From: Acanthaster planci
Taxonomy: Eukaryota > Echinodermata > Asteroidea > Valvatida > Acanthasteridae
Direction: 5' to 3'
DNA length: 62,000 bases
Assembly (NCBI RefSeq): GCF_001949145.1
Contig: NW_019091431.1
Coordinates: 622,436-684,435 of the forward strand
This document shows positions 24,401 through 38,564 of the stretch, one piece after another. Made by a program: the position numbers and the translations under genes. Each line of letters opens with the position of its first letter. Positions within the stretch are counted from its first letter, which is position 1. The notes below the pieces were generated by a model, which did no database searches, was not told where the DNA came from, and saw only the letters and a list, made by a program, of their open reading frames with translations.

Positions 24401-26426
24401 AAAGTGGGTGGAAATCTTAATTGTAACGTTGTAATTCAGTCATTTAAGATCTTAATTACTTAGACTTCCTCGTCTCAAAAAAATTACAGTTAATAGTGTC
24501 TTTATTTTACCACTTATTTGTTCCTTTCTTACTAATTTGTCATGAAAAAATAATTTAATTTTGATTCGGACAGTGACTCTAACTTATTTTGTTGGAACAA
24601 AATAGTGAGCCCTAAAACAACGTTTGATCTGAGAGACACTTGGGTCTAAAAAGTACGGAAATGCATTCCAAATATCACGACAACATGAAATTGAAGATGA
24701 TACCTAAGGGAACTACAACAGATATCCGTATCCAAAGGATTGGAACTTATACTGTTTCCTTGTGGAAGTTAAACTTTTAGTGAGGTTTTTACTTTTTTTA
24801 ACCGCCAGTCAGCTTATCGTAGTTCAACAAGCGTCATACTGACGTCACTACTTTGTTTATATGTTATCACCTTTGTCGAATACTTGCATGAAAAGCAGAT
24901 CCTTGTTAACTAATTAACAGCTGCTGTGAAGGCTAGTGCCTCGAGTGGAAAAGAATCATTCCAACTCTTAATATTAAAATTGAAAATAATTACTATTACA
25001 TTTTATGTGTACAGTAAGTCTACAGACCTTTCAATCTTACAATTTAAGGGGTTTTCTGCTTGTTAAATATTGGAGTTTGGGAGAGTGCTAACGGTGCCTT
25101 TTCTACGTTGGTCAATCCATTTAGATTCGTATCGGTACCACTTTTGCCTGTTGTCAGAATGTTCTCATAGTTTTTCTACACTGTGAAACTAATCGCAGGG
25201 TAGGCTGTCTGCACTGACAAATCGTCTCCGAAGACACAGCATGATTATTTGTATTAAATCAGCATGAATTCAGCTACCCAAAAAATTTAAACAGAACAAA
25301 AAGTTCACGAAAGGGAGAAGTAACCCTATCATAGCGATAATAGGAGGCAAAGACGTTGCAGCTCAAACTTTGAGATTGACAGAGTGTATAGTTCACCATA
25401 AGAAGTATACGACGAAGCCGTTTAAAATACATTCAAGCTGGCAGAAATTGATAGGACGTGAAGAGCACATCTCACCGTTATGAACTGACTTCGCCCACGC
25501 GTGCATGGTTGGGGGTGGTACGTGTACCAGGTCTGAATCTCATTTCAATCAGGTTTTTTTTTTCAGTGCCCGCCAGAGTCAACACTCCTTTGCCATGAAC
25601 GTCCTAGTCCGACAAGACCACTGGTATCTTATCATTCCAGGCCAAACGCCTTGATACATTCATGGTAACTTTTTCCATTTTACAGAAAATGAGGGCAGTG
25701 TTATTCCAGAAAATATCAGATTGATGTTTCAGGGAAACCTTAGCCGTTGTGCCTGGGGGCGCCCCGTATTGTAAGTGACTCCTTATCTCTCAAGTATACA
25801 GTGTGAATGATCAGCATGACACTATATGAAAGCTAGCGTGATACAGATTAATAACATTGGGGGTAGGCTGAACAACGCTCCTCTATAGTTCAATATCACA
25901 ATTCCGGAAACTTAGAATGATCATTTAGTTTTTATAGTCTTGTGTTGTCTTTAATCTTTAGTCGGTACTTCGATTTGGACTTTGGAAGGGATGCAAGCTG
26001 TATGTATATACACTGTAAAAAGAGAAGGCGAGACGGGCACGGCGTGATGTGAAATTACAACGATTTTATGACCGAATGAATCGTAATTAAAGACGCTGTT
26101 CGTGTTGTATTGCTTCAGTGGGGTAATTACGTGAAAACATGGAGTCATTCCTGTAATAACTTGTAGCCTGCACTTGATGGGAAACTTGTATTATATGTCA
26201 ATAAAGCAGGTGCACCATTTTAATGATACTGCTCAGTTGTTTGCAATCTAGCCCCAAAAGTGAATACTCAAAAGCAGTAGTACTCTCCTTAAATGTGTTT
26301 TCGTATAAAAGTGAATTAAAAAGGTAAAGTTCTTGATTTTGTTCTACGTGCGTGAAAACAAATAGTTAATTAAAATCAGAAAATAAGACAAGGACTTTTG
26401 CACAAATTGAGGAGGTTTCAGAATGC

Positions 26427-26527
26427 ACAAAAACAACCAGGTGTGCTTGTGAAACCGGCCGAGCCGTAAATTAAGCGTGAAAAAACAACAAGGTGTGCTT
26501 GTGAAACCGAGCTGTAAATTAACGTGG
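26427..26527. repeat. Two-copy tandem repeat of about 50 bases
   Basis: Two adjacent units share GGTGTGCTTGTGAAACCG and GTAAATTAA blocks. The second is shorter by a few bases (CGGCC missing in the middle). It is a simple local duplication. Confidence 0.75.
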
Positions 26528-28410
26528 ATTGCTACTGTGCCAATCGATCACGACGCGAAGAAAAAAAAGGAAGAAAGGTCAAAGAATCCATTTGTATTCG
26601 GATGACACAGAAAACACAAGACGGCTAAGCGAGGTTCGAACTGTATATAATTTTTGACACATTCTTTGCCGAAACGTAATCCTTGGGTTTACTTTACGCA
26701 CCATGACAGAAACAACCGAGACAGGATTAAGGATTTCTTGTCCTGTATGTTTTCTTGTCACTTTCAAACAGAGTGTCGTATATCTCCTTTCTTTGAGGAA
26801 GAACTGTTGGCCAGCGGCAAAGTTGTGATAGTCTTTCTCAGTCTTGCGAATCACAAGCTGCATGCATTCACCTACGTGAAATTGGTAAAGCCAAACATGT
26901 ACGTTTGCGATTTGATATTCTCTCTTTCACTGTCGGTGACAAAAGTGGAGAAGGCGACGAAGGCTACTTCCAATGACTCTGTGCTTCCTTTCTCAAGCTC
27001 TGTAGGTCTAGTCTATTCCGTCAAATCGGTAGATACTCCGTAGGATTTGAATTATTGGTACAAAATCATTGTACACACTGACAAGAAAGGTCTGGTAAAA
27101 CTGCGAGAACCCTTAATGCCCGTCTACATAGTCTTTCGGCAGGGAATGTCTGCTCCAAGCCTTAGCAGGGGAACTTTTCCTTTTCTGCTCATTCAGAAAA
27201 CGGACTAAGCCTGCACTTTCAGAGATCTTTGTTCTTGCTCTTGTTCAAGCTTGGTACATCTCATAAAGAACGTTCCCAAAATGTCAATTGGTTGTCTTCC
27301 ATTTTAATTCTTCTTTCGCCCTAAGAGAGGATTTCAGAAAGGAAGAAGTGTAAGCAGTATCAGCGGCTGTTGTACCAGCCTCCTATGGCACCTTACAGAA
27401 ACTTTGATTTAATTTAGGTATATTCATACAGAGGCTTCATTTCGAGCCTTCACCCGTACTACTCCACAGCGTTAAACGACAAAGACGAAGTCCAAACAAA
27501 GAACGCCTTGCCAGAAAGCGAAATTTGGCTTTCATTTCTAACTTCAGGAAATATGGATGTAGGGTGATCGAGAGTCTCATCAACTTGTAAATCATGCTTT
27601 GCATAATCGTTCTATTAAAATCGCTTCCTGCGGACACAAGTAATCCGCAATCACCGCTTATGTCGCCTGTAGGGGGAATGCCCTAATATCACACATCATT
27701 CCAGCTTGGAGACAGAAATCAAACTGTTGAAAATCATAAATCCAACCTCACGAAGTTGGTATCTTTGTCTTGAATTTCACACGGGTGTTTTTCACAATAC
27801 TTAGTTCCTGTGCCTACAGCATCGATGCTAATCCTTCCGATGATTACGGCTTCAACTGTCGGTGATACAGTCCCGAGACTCATGGGGAGTCTCTCGTAGA
27901 TGTTAATAAGTGAATAGAATGACCTCATGGTCGTGTTTCACCTAACCAATGTCCTCTTTAGCGACTTTCTCACCGTTTAGTCCAAGCAAAAGCTCAGTTC
28001 ATGTCCTCAAATGCCAATTGAGTCAATATCCTAATCTAAATATAAACCACGCCTTAAACCTAAACTTAACGCGACCAGACAGAGATGCCTATCTAGCGAC
28101 GAGCTAGTGACAAAACGTGCCTGTGAATGTGATTGCAGTAACATAATCGCATTAAGGCAAGCACTAAAATGCTTGAATGCCAATCAGAAAAAAAGAAATC
28201 CAGATGTATGGGATTATATCATTCTTAAGCATGGCTTTCTTGGGCAATTTTAGAAGGCTAAGACACACGTATATCGGTCTTTTTACCTCAGACCTTTAAC
28301 AACCGAAATTGTCTTTCATGTCACGACACTTGTGAGCAAACTGACCACACCTTCTTGATTGAGCAATGGCATCCGCTTCTCCTAAATATATACTTCCCCG
28401 ACGCTGTAAT

Positions 28411-28578
28411 TTATCGAAACAGCGCGGCCGCTTGAACGGTGTCTCGGGACCTCTTGCATCTTTCTTCGTCTTCTTTTCTTCCTCCTGTGCTCACTCTATC
28501 CCTTATCAATTTCTTAAAAGCCTTTTGTAGTGCGTGCTCTCGACGTGCTAATAGCCGAAATGCGTCGCGTACGCTGAG
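28411..28578 (-). CDS. Candidate terminal exon of a small secreted peptide precursor
   Basis: After a TTTGCTCTTTACTCCAG acceptor the frame is open for 55 codons to TAA. It reads LSVRDAFRLLARREHALQKA, continues basic and amphipathic to VSTGG, then RK, an acidic stretch EDEER and CKRSRD, ending AAALFR. The GG-RK pattern is a possible amidation and cleavage site. The LSVxxxFxLL opening resembles the start of CRH/urocortin-type peptides, but the rest is too short and too diverged to assign. Phase 0 at the acceptor fits the phase-0 donor at 28973. No AATAAA was seen close by. It may still be a chance ORF. Confidence 0.3.
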   Translation of the reverse strand, partial: LSVRDAFRLLARREHALQKAFKKLIRDRVSTGGRKEDEERCKRSRDTVQAAALFR

Positions 28579-28972
28579 CTGGAGTAAAGAGCAAACACAG
28601 TGTAAAAGACCACTTGTGTTGCCGAGGCTAGCGAGCCGCACGACCGGTGTCCATCAACCAGCCTGGTTCTCCTGGTTTACTGTTACATCCTTGTCTTTTT
28701 AAGGTGAGAGCAAACTTTTACCATGTATCGTAATGGCTGCTTGTTGAGACAGTAGGCGGAAGACAATTCGAAAACGGGTATACCACACTGCACGTGATGT
28801 CATGCTGAACGCGTACCCGAGCTGCAATATTATCTACATGCTAGGGAGTCTCTGCGATTTTTGGCGAACTATTTGGGCAATTATGCAACTGGAGCAAGGC
28901 CGTAAACAGCCCAATTAATGTCACATAAGCAATTAGTTGTCGTAGAAATGATTTCCATCGACCTCTACTCAC

Positions 28973-29030
28973 ATTCTCAGCAGCACTCAGAGATACGTGC
29001 AAATTGTAAAATCGATTCAGCATTAAATCT
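28973..29030 (-). CDS. Candidate small exon upstream of 28578
   Basis: A 58-base segment lies between a GCCGCCTTTCAG acceptor and a GAGAAT|GTGAGT donor. Its open frame reads DLMLNRFYNLHVSLSAAEN. The donor is phase 0 and the acceptor phase 2. Splicing to 28578 would give SAAEN joined to LSVRDAF. No upstream signal-peptide exon ending in phase 2 was found. Confidence 0.22.
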
Positions 29031-32000
29031 CTGAAAGGCGGCAGTTCTCAAATTATCCTTTCCAAATCTTGATTTATTCAAGCTTTCAACGTCGTGGGAG
29101 ATTATTTTCCTCCATGAATGTCGTCAGTCATTTTAAGAGCTTGGCACTCGGTTGTGGTGTTTTTCGGTCTATTTGTGAATGACACTTGAAATATGTCATT
29201 TAACTCCTTTGGATGTGTATGCGTATTCTTTCTATCTTTTTTATCTGAGGGATGCGAACTTCTCCTAAGCAGTATTTTAGGAAAGCCCCCAAGTGTGCCC
29301 GTACGTCACTCATTCCGTATTCTACGTGAAATATTTACCCACTAAAGACATATCTTTGAACATTCTTTTATTGATTTCAGCCAGACCACGGTTGAGTACG
29401 CCTTCCAACCATATCCGCTTTCCATTGTCCTGCATTGTGGGATTTCTGAAACCGTCCCCTTCGCTTGCAGGTGGTTGTCAGGACTAATTTTCCCTTAACT
29501 AAAATCTTCTCATCCTTAAAGTCTTTCCTAGGAAAGAGAGAAATTGCACTGATTCCACAGATCCAAAAAGAGGGAAGGTTAATCAATACTAGAATACCTT
29601 AATGGGATTACTAAAGGTGAGTCATGACATCTTAGATGTATTACGTGTTCATTACAATCAAATCTTGTCATTCTTCCCCGTTTGGAGAGATGTAGCTCCA
29701 ACAAAATCGACTAGACCTGCCATTGGTACAGCTGTAGTTGACATAAAACACGCCTCACTTGTTTTTCAACTGTGGATTTTCTTGTTGGTAAATTTGTAAT
29801 AATTTTCTCGCTTTTCTTATTTTGTTAATCGACAACCGTGTATTCCTCAACTTCAGAGAATTTGGTCCGAGTGATTTATGATCAACAAAAAAAAGCCACA
29901 AATTGATGTAAACGTAAGAGAACCAAGAAGGACCCAATGATGCTTACGACAAGGAATAGAGTAATAGAGGAAGTTAAAATGTCTATCTTTATTAAACATG
30001 CTTCAAGATGGTCAAACGATTCGGATAAACTTTGCTCTTCATTGCCAGCACCGCGCGTTTTGCGACAAGGCGTATTTTTTCAACCACTAACGTACAACTC
30101 CAGCCCACTGGATGCAGGTGACCATTTAACTCAGTCGGGCGAACACCATTACAATTCACTTTATCTCATCATCCAAAGACTAATAAATGCATTGCATGTG
30201 AAAGCAAACTCTCTAACACGTCGATGTCTTCGTTTTACCTTCTGGCGTCTGGATTTAGTCTCACCGTCCGTGAACCGACTGCAAGCCAATCACTCTATTC
30301 AAAGGAACTCACTGTAACTTCTAGTATATTTACATGTGTAGCTTGACGGTGAGTTGAAGACAGAATTTGTATTCTGCAACAAAAGTCCTCCCAAAGCTTT
30401 CTATGAATATTTGGTGTATCGCATAAGTCGCTGTAGAGAGAGTTTCAATTTTAATTTAAAAAGGTGTAAACTTTTACTTTAGAAACGAAACGGAGCTCAA
30501 GGATTCTCTTGATATTTCCAAAAGGTATTTACAAAATAACAACTGAAAGCAGGTGAATACAAACAGTTAAGCGGTTCCTGCGTGTTTGTGTACGTAATAC
30601 ATACGGTTACATCGAGTGTATTTCCTTTTGCATTGGTAGGTTTTCGTCCAAGTATTTTCACTGTGTTAATAAAATGTACATTTTCTAATGATATAATGTA
30701 TTTCTTAAAAAATTCGTACAGATTTGCACCTGCGCTGTCAAGTTTGTAAAGACATGTAGGGGCCTAGGAGTTGTCGCTCATAATTGTGAGTCTGTGTGGA
30801 TGTTTATTTTATCGTAAATGTTCCAGAATGTTTTTCTGAGGTAAGCTGTTTCCTGTTTGGTTTCTTTGAGTTCATATCTCGTGACCTCACACATCTATCT
30901 GACCTGTCTGCGCTCTTCGAGAGGCTTCAGGGCTAAGAATATGCCGCCTGGAAAATTATTCCAAGATTTTTCATTTTAACGTACGCTCCAGTTGTTCAAG
31001 TCGCTTTGATATGCGCACACTTCTCGATAAACCTCTACTGTCTCTAGCAATCCGCATTTCCTGAATCGTTTTGAACTATTCGGCTACGTGTGTGTGGACT
31101 TTACATCTTTTGAACAGCAAAAGATTATGTGTCTTCATTCCAGCATAAAGATTTGGATGTCATTTTATTTTTACTAGAAATGCTCGGGTCATTTCATCCA
31201 CGCAGATATATTAGCACCTCTCTATTTCACAAATAAACCAGAATAAGACTTTGGATCCACCTCAAATTCACGTGAGACCAAAACCCCATTCAGAACCTCC
31301 TTAACGCCATTAACCTCTAGATAACTCTTAAAACTTATGTCAAAAACAACTGATTTGATTCCGTGTTCGTACCGATCGGTAGTGTTTGATTTCGCAACCC
31401 AAACAAATGGTATGGGATGTTTACATTCGACCAACAAATTCAACGTGTTTTACGATTATGGTGATAAGACTTCAGTATGCGTCAGTGTGGTGACGGGTGC
31501 TACTAAGTGATAAATCTACAATGACCTCTACACGCCTTTTCGCCCATGCTCCAAGCGCCGAAAAGATCATTCAGCTTTAAATTATGGCAACCGGATACTT
31601 GTGTAAGGGTCCCAAATTGTGCAAATTACATCGACCTGCCTTGGCATTCCTAGTCGATACTGGCGGAATCGGTATCCCGCACTTTGCTTCATGCCGGCTG
31701 ATGTTTCGTATTCGGTGGCCGATTATTTGTCCGTTTTAATATCAGGTGCGGTGTGGAATTAAACGCGACCGCAAGTAAAGTACAGTGCCTGCGCTGTGGG
31801 AGGTTTGTGCACATAATCTTGGAGTGGTATGCCCTCATGTGACAAAGTGAACATGCTTACCGAAGATTCACCTTCCCAGATTCAAACTGAGAGGAGTAAA
31901 CATGTAACGAACGCGCAGTTGTCTTGGTTACTAGCCCTAAACTTTAGGGTAAAAAACACAAGGAAAAGTGCGAAGGTTGATTTTTTGGTTGATTTGATCG

Positions 32001-33649
32001 TTAGATCTGTGAGGAGGGAATTTTAAGAGGCAAATATTTGAAATAACGGTTTCAGGTTCAACGTGGCTTTTGCTGTAATTCAGTAACGTGCGCACTGGGT
32101 ACATAAAGCGATGTACTGTACCTGTTACAGACTTGTTAAACCGGACAGCGGATACGCACACGGAAGCACACCGTTTGAGACGTCAGAAACGCATGAATTA
32201 TCTGATAATGCGCCACACGCAGTTTAGTATCTCTCTGTAAATAACATGAATTATATGAGTCTTGATAACTCCTTGTCACGTAGGTTTGACAAAGTTACTG
32301 TCGTGATTACGATCGGACTCTTCAAAACTTTCGTGAGTTTGCATTTTGTGGAGAACATTGTAAAGCATCAGACAAGTTCTGAAGTGGTAACGTTTTACTC
32401 CGAGAGGAACATCCAGTATGGTTAAAAAGGGCGGAGGCGTCCTGGAAGGGAGTACAGAGCGATTGCCAAAAGGACAGAGTTTAGTACCTTTGCAAAATAT
32501 CTTAGTTGTTGGATAATTGGGTTCTGGTTCACCACTAACACGATACAGAAAAACGCACTCGTGTCCCCTCGCCGCCCTCAAACGATAACTGACAATATCT
32601 AAGCAGCAAGAATCAAGGTCTGCGCCTGAAACAACCTCTGTTATCGTTGTTTTTGAGCTTTAAAGTGCTCGAACTCATCCCCACTCTATTCCTAATAGCT
32701 CTTAATCTTGACACGAATGTGATATGATTGTATGTGATGGATCATTTGGTAGACTTCCCCCGAGGAAATACTATGCATGACGATAGTCGAGACCGTGACA
32801 TAATATTGATATGTGCGTCCGTTTCGTTCGGTTATGCTTCGCTTTCATCGATCTATTTTATGAACCAGTCAGTGTGTGGCATCAATGCAATCCGTGCGTA
32901 CTCATATTAGAGGCAAATTAGGGAGCAGGTCTTCAAAGAGCAATGTGATCCAAAGTTGGCAAAATTTAATTTGGCCGATGAAAGTATTTCACCGGTACTA
33001 ATCACAGTAATTGGCAGATCGTTGTATAACCTTTACAGTATATGACAATGATACATCTACCTTTTAACTTTAGAATGACACTTTTAATTACTCGTACCCT
33101 GTCCCATCGTAAGCCCGAGTTTCCCAACCTGGGGATAATCAATAATGTTACCAAATACCAAAAATTGTTTAACTTGTTACTTGTTTTGCACCTGGCCGGC
33201 TAAGATCAAACAGCTTTCAATTCAATATTGGAGGCGCTCTAGCCTGTGAAGTAACTTATTGCTCCTCGTAAAAAAATTCAGTACCACATAAGTGGCAAAT
33301 TGGGAGTCTTGAATGTACTGACCAACTCCTGATCATTCGGCCTCGCAGCTGCTCAAAGCTTTCAAAACATTTAAATTTTGTAATCTTCTGCCCTCCACAA
33401 TTGCATTGGATTATTTTTTAGGGTTTTATATTGGAATGCATTCTAACCTGCATTCCTCGGAGCCGTTGGGGTTATTGATGGTATTAGATTCATACCCCAC
33501 TAATTAATGACCAGTTGTATAGCTGCTTGATATAAAAGCAGAATGTTGTAAAAAGCCATAAATTCACGGGCACCCTGCCGTCTGGTTGACGACAGCAGCG
33601 ATGTTTCATCATAAAGCTGGTAAAAAAACAACAGCTCTATATGCCTATA

Positions 33650-33740
33650 TAATGGGTGTTTATTTCTGGTTCGATTCAAGTCGACTATGGCTCAAAATGT
33701 ACACAGTCGTGGGTTCAAATCCCGCCGAAGGAATTATGTT
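33650..33740 (+). repeat. Possible tRNA-derived SINE remnant
   Basis: GTGGGTTCAAATCCCGC near 33709..33725 has the form of a tRNA T-arm (RNA polymerase III B box) with a paired stem. No matching acceptor stem, D-arm or anticodon arm lies upstream, so it is not a tRNA gene. A decayed SINE is one explanation. Confidence 0.2.
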
Positions 33741-36700
33741 TCTCCACAGTCCGACAGAATGGTGACTCCTGGAGGCTTAGGGTACATTGCAAAGGGAACC
33801 TTTGCATAATTATGTCCACATAACACTGAGCGTCCACTGTATTTCATCTACCTGTGACTTGTATGTTATTTCACACATCTTTGCGGCCATGGAGAAGTTT
33901 ATTCAGTCCTAGTGCTCACTTTCAATATCTAAATGTCATGAAGAATCTATTTCTTTCCGCTGTTGGGTGTATGGAACTTGATTTTCCGCAGTAAGTCAAC
34001 CTTGTTATAACAATGTCGATAACGCGCAGATGAATGAATAGTGTGTTTTTCCTTTTATAAAGCCCTCGACACAGTTTTGAATTTCAACCGCTTAAATAAG
34101 TTTTATTTGTACTTTGCTATCCACTTGCTTTACAGTTGAATTTATCGTGGAGTGTTAAGGTATAAAAATAGAGTTGAATTCTGAACGCAAGTGCCCTACT
34201 TCGTGACTTCGTGACAAAAATCAGGGAGCTCAAATTTACCCAATCACGATGTGAATAGTGTCAACATTTAGAATTCTAATTTCAAACAGGGAATTTTGTT
34301 CGTCCGTCGAAGTCCCATATCTGTCTCAATCTTGTCTTTCAGTAAAGCGCGATTTATATAGCCCAGTTCAGTAAGAAGGCCGGCGTCAACAGTAAAAGAT
34401 CAAAGTGTGCTCATTCCTGTGTCTTCATTTCAAGCATCTTATCTTGGTTTCTATTTCTCCTCAGGACACCTTAAGAATGCATGAGTTCGGTTCTCTTGAA
34501 TCGCCGCCTGATAAGTTCTCGCATGAGATTCAATCAAACCGACACGATGATACGTACTGCCTTGCCTCGTTGGCGCGCGCGTAGGGGTGTCGTCACTGGC
34601 ATTATCACACCAGAAATCTTTCCCGCCAAACTGCCAGCTGAAATCCGGCGTTGACACTAGCTAAGCTCCCGCGGAGTGATATTTGCTATCTTAATTGGAG
34701 TGGTTTACCTTTTCATACTCTGGTTGGGGAACTGAAATAAGTTAATAAAAACGAGTTCTGTCGATCAACCTTATACTACATCCGTGAAATAATCCATCAT
34801 TAAACACTCAGGTTGATCATAGGAATGAACCGGGATTATCGATGATGAACGGTTTGCCTCATGTCAAACATAAATCAAGGCATTATACATCTGCGTGCTG
34901 ATTCATTTATGAACGAGGTTGAGGGTATCATTGGTTTCTGTCAGCTTGTGTGTGTGGCCGATGGACTTGCGTGGGAACCAGAATCATTTCATTTATTTGT
35001 TACATTTTAGTTGAAGTTGAGAAGAGAAGTTTTCTTCTCGTTCGCGAATAGGAAGCTGACTATCCCAACTTTAAAGACATCAAATCACTTTAAGGGAGTA
35101 TTCACTCCCCACGTTGAGATGGTGTTAAACAGTGGCTTCTCATGTATTGGCTTTCAACCCATTTACATTTACTGTGATCGACGAAAATCTATTGTCAGTT
35201 CACAACTACAAAATAATAAAAGCCTTTGGTAGAGCTCAGTGAAACCGTTTCTTGGGGTTTTGGGCATTTTAAGTCCCTGACTTATTTAAAGCAGTTATGA
35301 ATGCCAAAACCGTCTTTAGATGCATGCAGATACACATTAAAAAGGGTGACATTTATATACCCAAATACACTCCAAGTTGGTTTGGCATTTGATATCTCAG
35401 ATGCATCGTACCTATAAGCGATTGGCCGAGGTTTGTAGGAGTTGGAACAGGAAGTCCAGAAGGCTACATGATAAAAATAATCACGCACCTGCGGCTGTGC
35501 CAGAATTAGATCTATCATCTACTTTGGTTTCAGAAAATTGCTCATTACCGAAAATCTGTTCAATTTTAGTTGTGTATCCAATTAAATTTTAAATCAGTAC
35601 CACACGTGAAGCGTCCCTTGACGACAAAGGAAGGTTAGATAACTCAGTGCTGAAACATCCGACGAAGGAAGTGAGTTTGTATTAAGACATCTTTGATTAG
35701 AACAAGTTGTGCGTGCTTGCCTGGTGGGCGAACGAGTCGCTAATGACTTCGACGGAATTCGCCGCTATTTTAGCCGGGAAATTCACCCATACTCACGGCT
35801 GATCTTTTGAAGACCGTGACCGTAACTCTCGCGGGATCAGTGCACAAAACCCCCTCCGTCTGCTGAAAATTATATTCCGGGTTAGGGTTCTGTTAATTTG
35901 GCTGTTAAATTGTTCTGGCTTCAGGGTGTGAGAGACATTACATTCACCCTCTGGGACTCGAATAGTTACTGAAGTTTTCGGGAGGAAGATTGCGAAGAGC
36001 GAAATTGATTCCTTAACTATTCGATTCTCTGACGATTTGCCTATTACTTATTTTGGTCCTGTCAAATTTTGCAGTACATCTGTTTGCTCCTTTATCGAGG
36101 AAAGGACACGGTGTAAACGATTAAACTGATACAAATTTTACCCAGCAAACTTGCGGACTAAATGTAACGTTGTCTGTTGTTACTGAGCCAAGACATCATG
36201 TGCCAGTCTCGAGATCTTCATGACATATTGACAGACTTTAAAAATGGCACGAAGTGCCAATGCTGCCAAGACTCATTTAAGACAAAATGTTGAAAGAGGG
36301 GGGCTTTGAAAAACCGGTGTCTCGAACCTTCATCTGTTCGGTGATGCTTTTTAACAAGAAGCGTTATGGCTGAAACTCGTGTTCCTATTTAAGAGAATTT
36401 AAGCAAAAATGCAGCTCAGGTTGGTGCAGTCAAAATATCGTGAGTCTTGCCGTTGTCTCATACTGCAAAATTCACTCCATGGGAATATCAACTTCTGTGT
36501 AATTTTTATGCAGCCATAAAATACTAACACCAGAACCTAAATTCCTTGCCTCTGGCCCTGCTCCACAAAAGATGTTGCAATCATGCACTTGTCCCATTGT
36601 TAATTGATATTATAAGAATCAATAGTGTAAATGAAATAAAATTGGACCGCACTGTAACAAGGACCACCGAAGTGACGAACAAAGAGCAATCGTCATCTTT

Positions 36701-37884
36701 ACAAAATCCCTATTCTTCGGGAGGTCACACAGAGGAAGGAGACAGAGGAGATGTTTGTGAGCCGTCGCGAAGATTTCCCGACGGCGCAGTGTTTGCTTTT
36801 GAATCGGAGCGGGGCTAGGGGAGTGAATTATTGAGCAAGGCCATTCAGGGCTTGGCTTGCCCGCGGAATACGATAGCCTGGCCTGTTAACATACAACGTA
36901 ACATCATCTGAGTAGTACGGCGACTATTGAGATGCGGCAGTCACTTCATGGTCGAGGATCATGTTGCTTCGCCCGCCGTACTCAACCCCCAACCCTTACT
37001 GTGAGATTCAATTCTCCCCATAACCAGAAAAGATCAGTTGTCGATCTAACCCCCGAACTTGTACATCACTACCGTTGAGATAAGTCGATTTCCCTCGTGT
37101 TGAATGAAAGCTGACTGCCTCGGAAATACTAGCCAATAGCTGTGCCCTGAGACAGAAACTATCAGAGAACTTAAAGTGGGAAACACTGAACATATCAGAG
37201 AAGGGTACTGTGAAGAACATATGAATGTTTGTGGAATTTTTACAATAAAATTTAAATGGGCAGTTCACCTTGAACTAATCCCATCCTTACGGAATAAAAT
37301 GTTTCATTCAAAAGGCTTGACACGCATCTGGTTCCAACCAGATTCACATCGCACACTATTTTTATAAAGAGCAATTGGTTAAACGGTGAATGTTGCAAGT
37401 ATACAGCGAAACGAGATGCAAAATTCAATTCTTGTTACTGGATAGATTAAAGAAACACGTTGACTTCAACTGGCCTTAATGCAGAAACCGCGCCTCTAAT
37501 TTTGGAGGTTATGTTGCTCAGCTCACAAATAAATTGGGATTCTTCGACATTGGAATTTGACTGTTATCCTTATTCAATTCGACACAACATGACATGCACT
37601 CGACAAAAGGAAGTGATTTCGATACTTTGCAGGTGCTAAACACAAACTATATTTATAAGCACGGACATGAATGGTGAGCAAATGCCTATCACATGGTACA
37701 ATTTCGTTTTTGCCAAAGCCACTGATGAGGGTTGGCTACAAACTTACCATGTCAAAGATGCCGTCCCATTGTGATGATGTTTGTACGCTTGAGTCGAGGC
37801 AAAATAATACATCTAATTTCAGTGAGTAATTTTCTGCTCCTTTTGCATTGAGCTAGAGAAGAATTAGAATTAACAAGACATATT

Positions 37885-37922
37885 CCGTTTTGTACTCCGA
37901 GCTAATTCGGAATACAAACAGG
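37885..37922. repeat. Inverted repeat (hairpin)
   Basis: The arms 37885..37900 and 37907..37922 are complementary at 13 of 16 positions around a 6-base loop. An alternative exact 7-base pairing (TATTCCG with CGGAATA) overlaps it. It could be a small MITE-like relic or a structured RNA element. Confidence 0.4.
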
Positions 37923-38564
37923 ATTAATTTATCTTGGCAGTGTCGACGCACGAGCGCGTCCATGCGACAGTTTTTACTATTGCCCGTTTTGTAGTTGCAT
38001 TCAAGCAGATGATAAAAAACACAAAGATTCAACTTGAATAGTTGAATGAATGATTACCCTGCTTGCTGAGGAAAATGAATGGATTGGAACAAATTAGACA
38101 TCCTTCAGGATACTCCACCCAACTGTTTCCTAAATTCAATGTACGTTTGCGTAACAGATCAACCTTTGATAACTGCCGTGGGATCGTCGTGTCTCAACGT
38201 AAACCAAGAGTTGTCAAGGAAGTGGTATCTAAAATAATGGTGTAATTTGCTTTCGGTTGAAAGACTTGCTAACATGTAACATGCATATTGTTTGAATTAT
38301 CAAAGTGTCTGATAGGCCGAGAAGGCACCAAAAATAAACTAGATCGATCGGTGGTCGGTGATGACATTTTAATCTTAATTGATTCGGTCAACAAAACATC
38401 AAAACATAGATGTGTAAAATTATTGCCAAATTTTGCAGGTATTTAGCTCAGTATTGATATGGAAGGTAATTGTTTGCACTTTGGGCAATTTCGCTCAATC
38501 GTCTTTCAAATTATATCGAATAACCCCCTCAACCTAACTAAAACTAAACACTTCCAGTTAAAAC

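Noticed and set aside
26654-27043. 129-residue plus-strand ORF
   Set aside because: No recognisable motif, and an equally long antisense ORF overlaps it. Codon content looks random.
33708-33730. tRNA gene suggested by a T-arm-like GGTTCAAATCC
   Set aside because: No acceptor stem, D-arm or anticodon arm can be paired upstream. Only the B-box-like segment is present.
34451-34657. Minus-strand 68-codon frame with moderately protein-like sequence
   Set aside because: The start is GTG, upstream stops are close and the acceptor is weak. A frame of this length is expected by chance in 62 kb.
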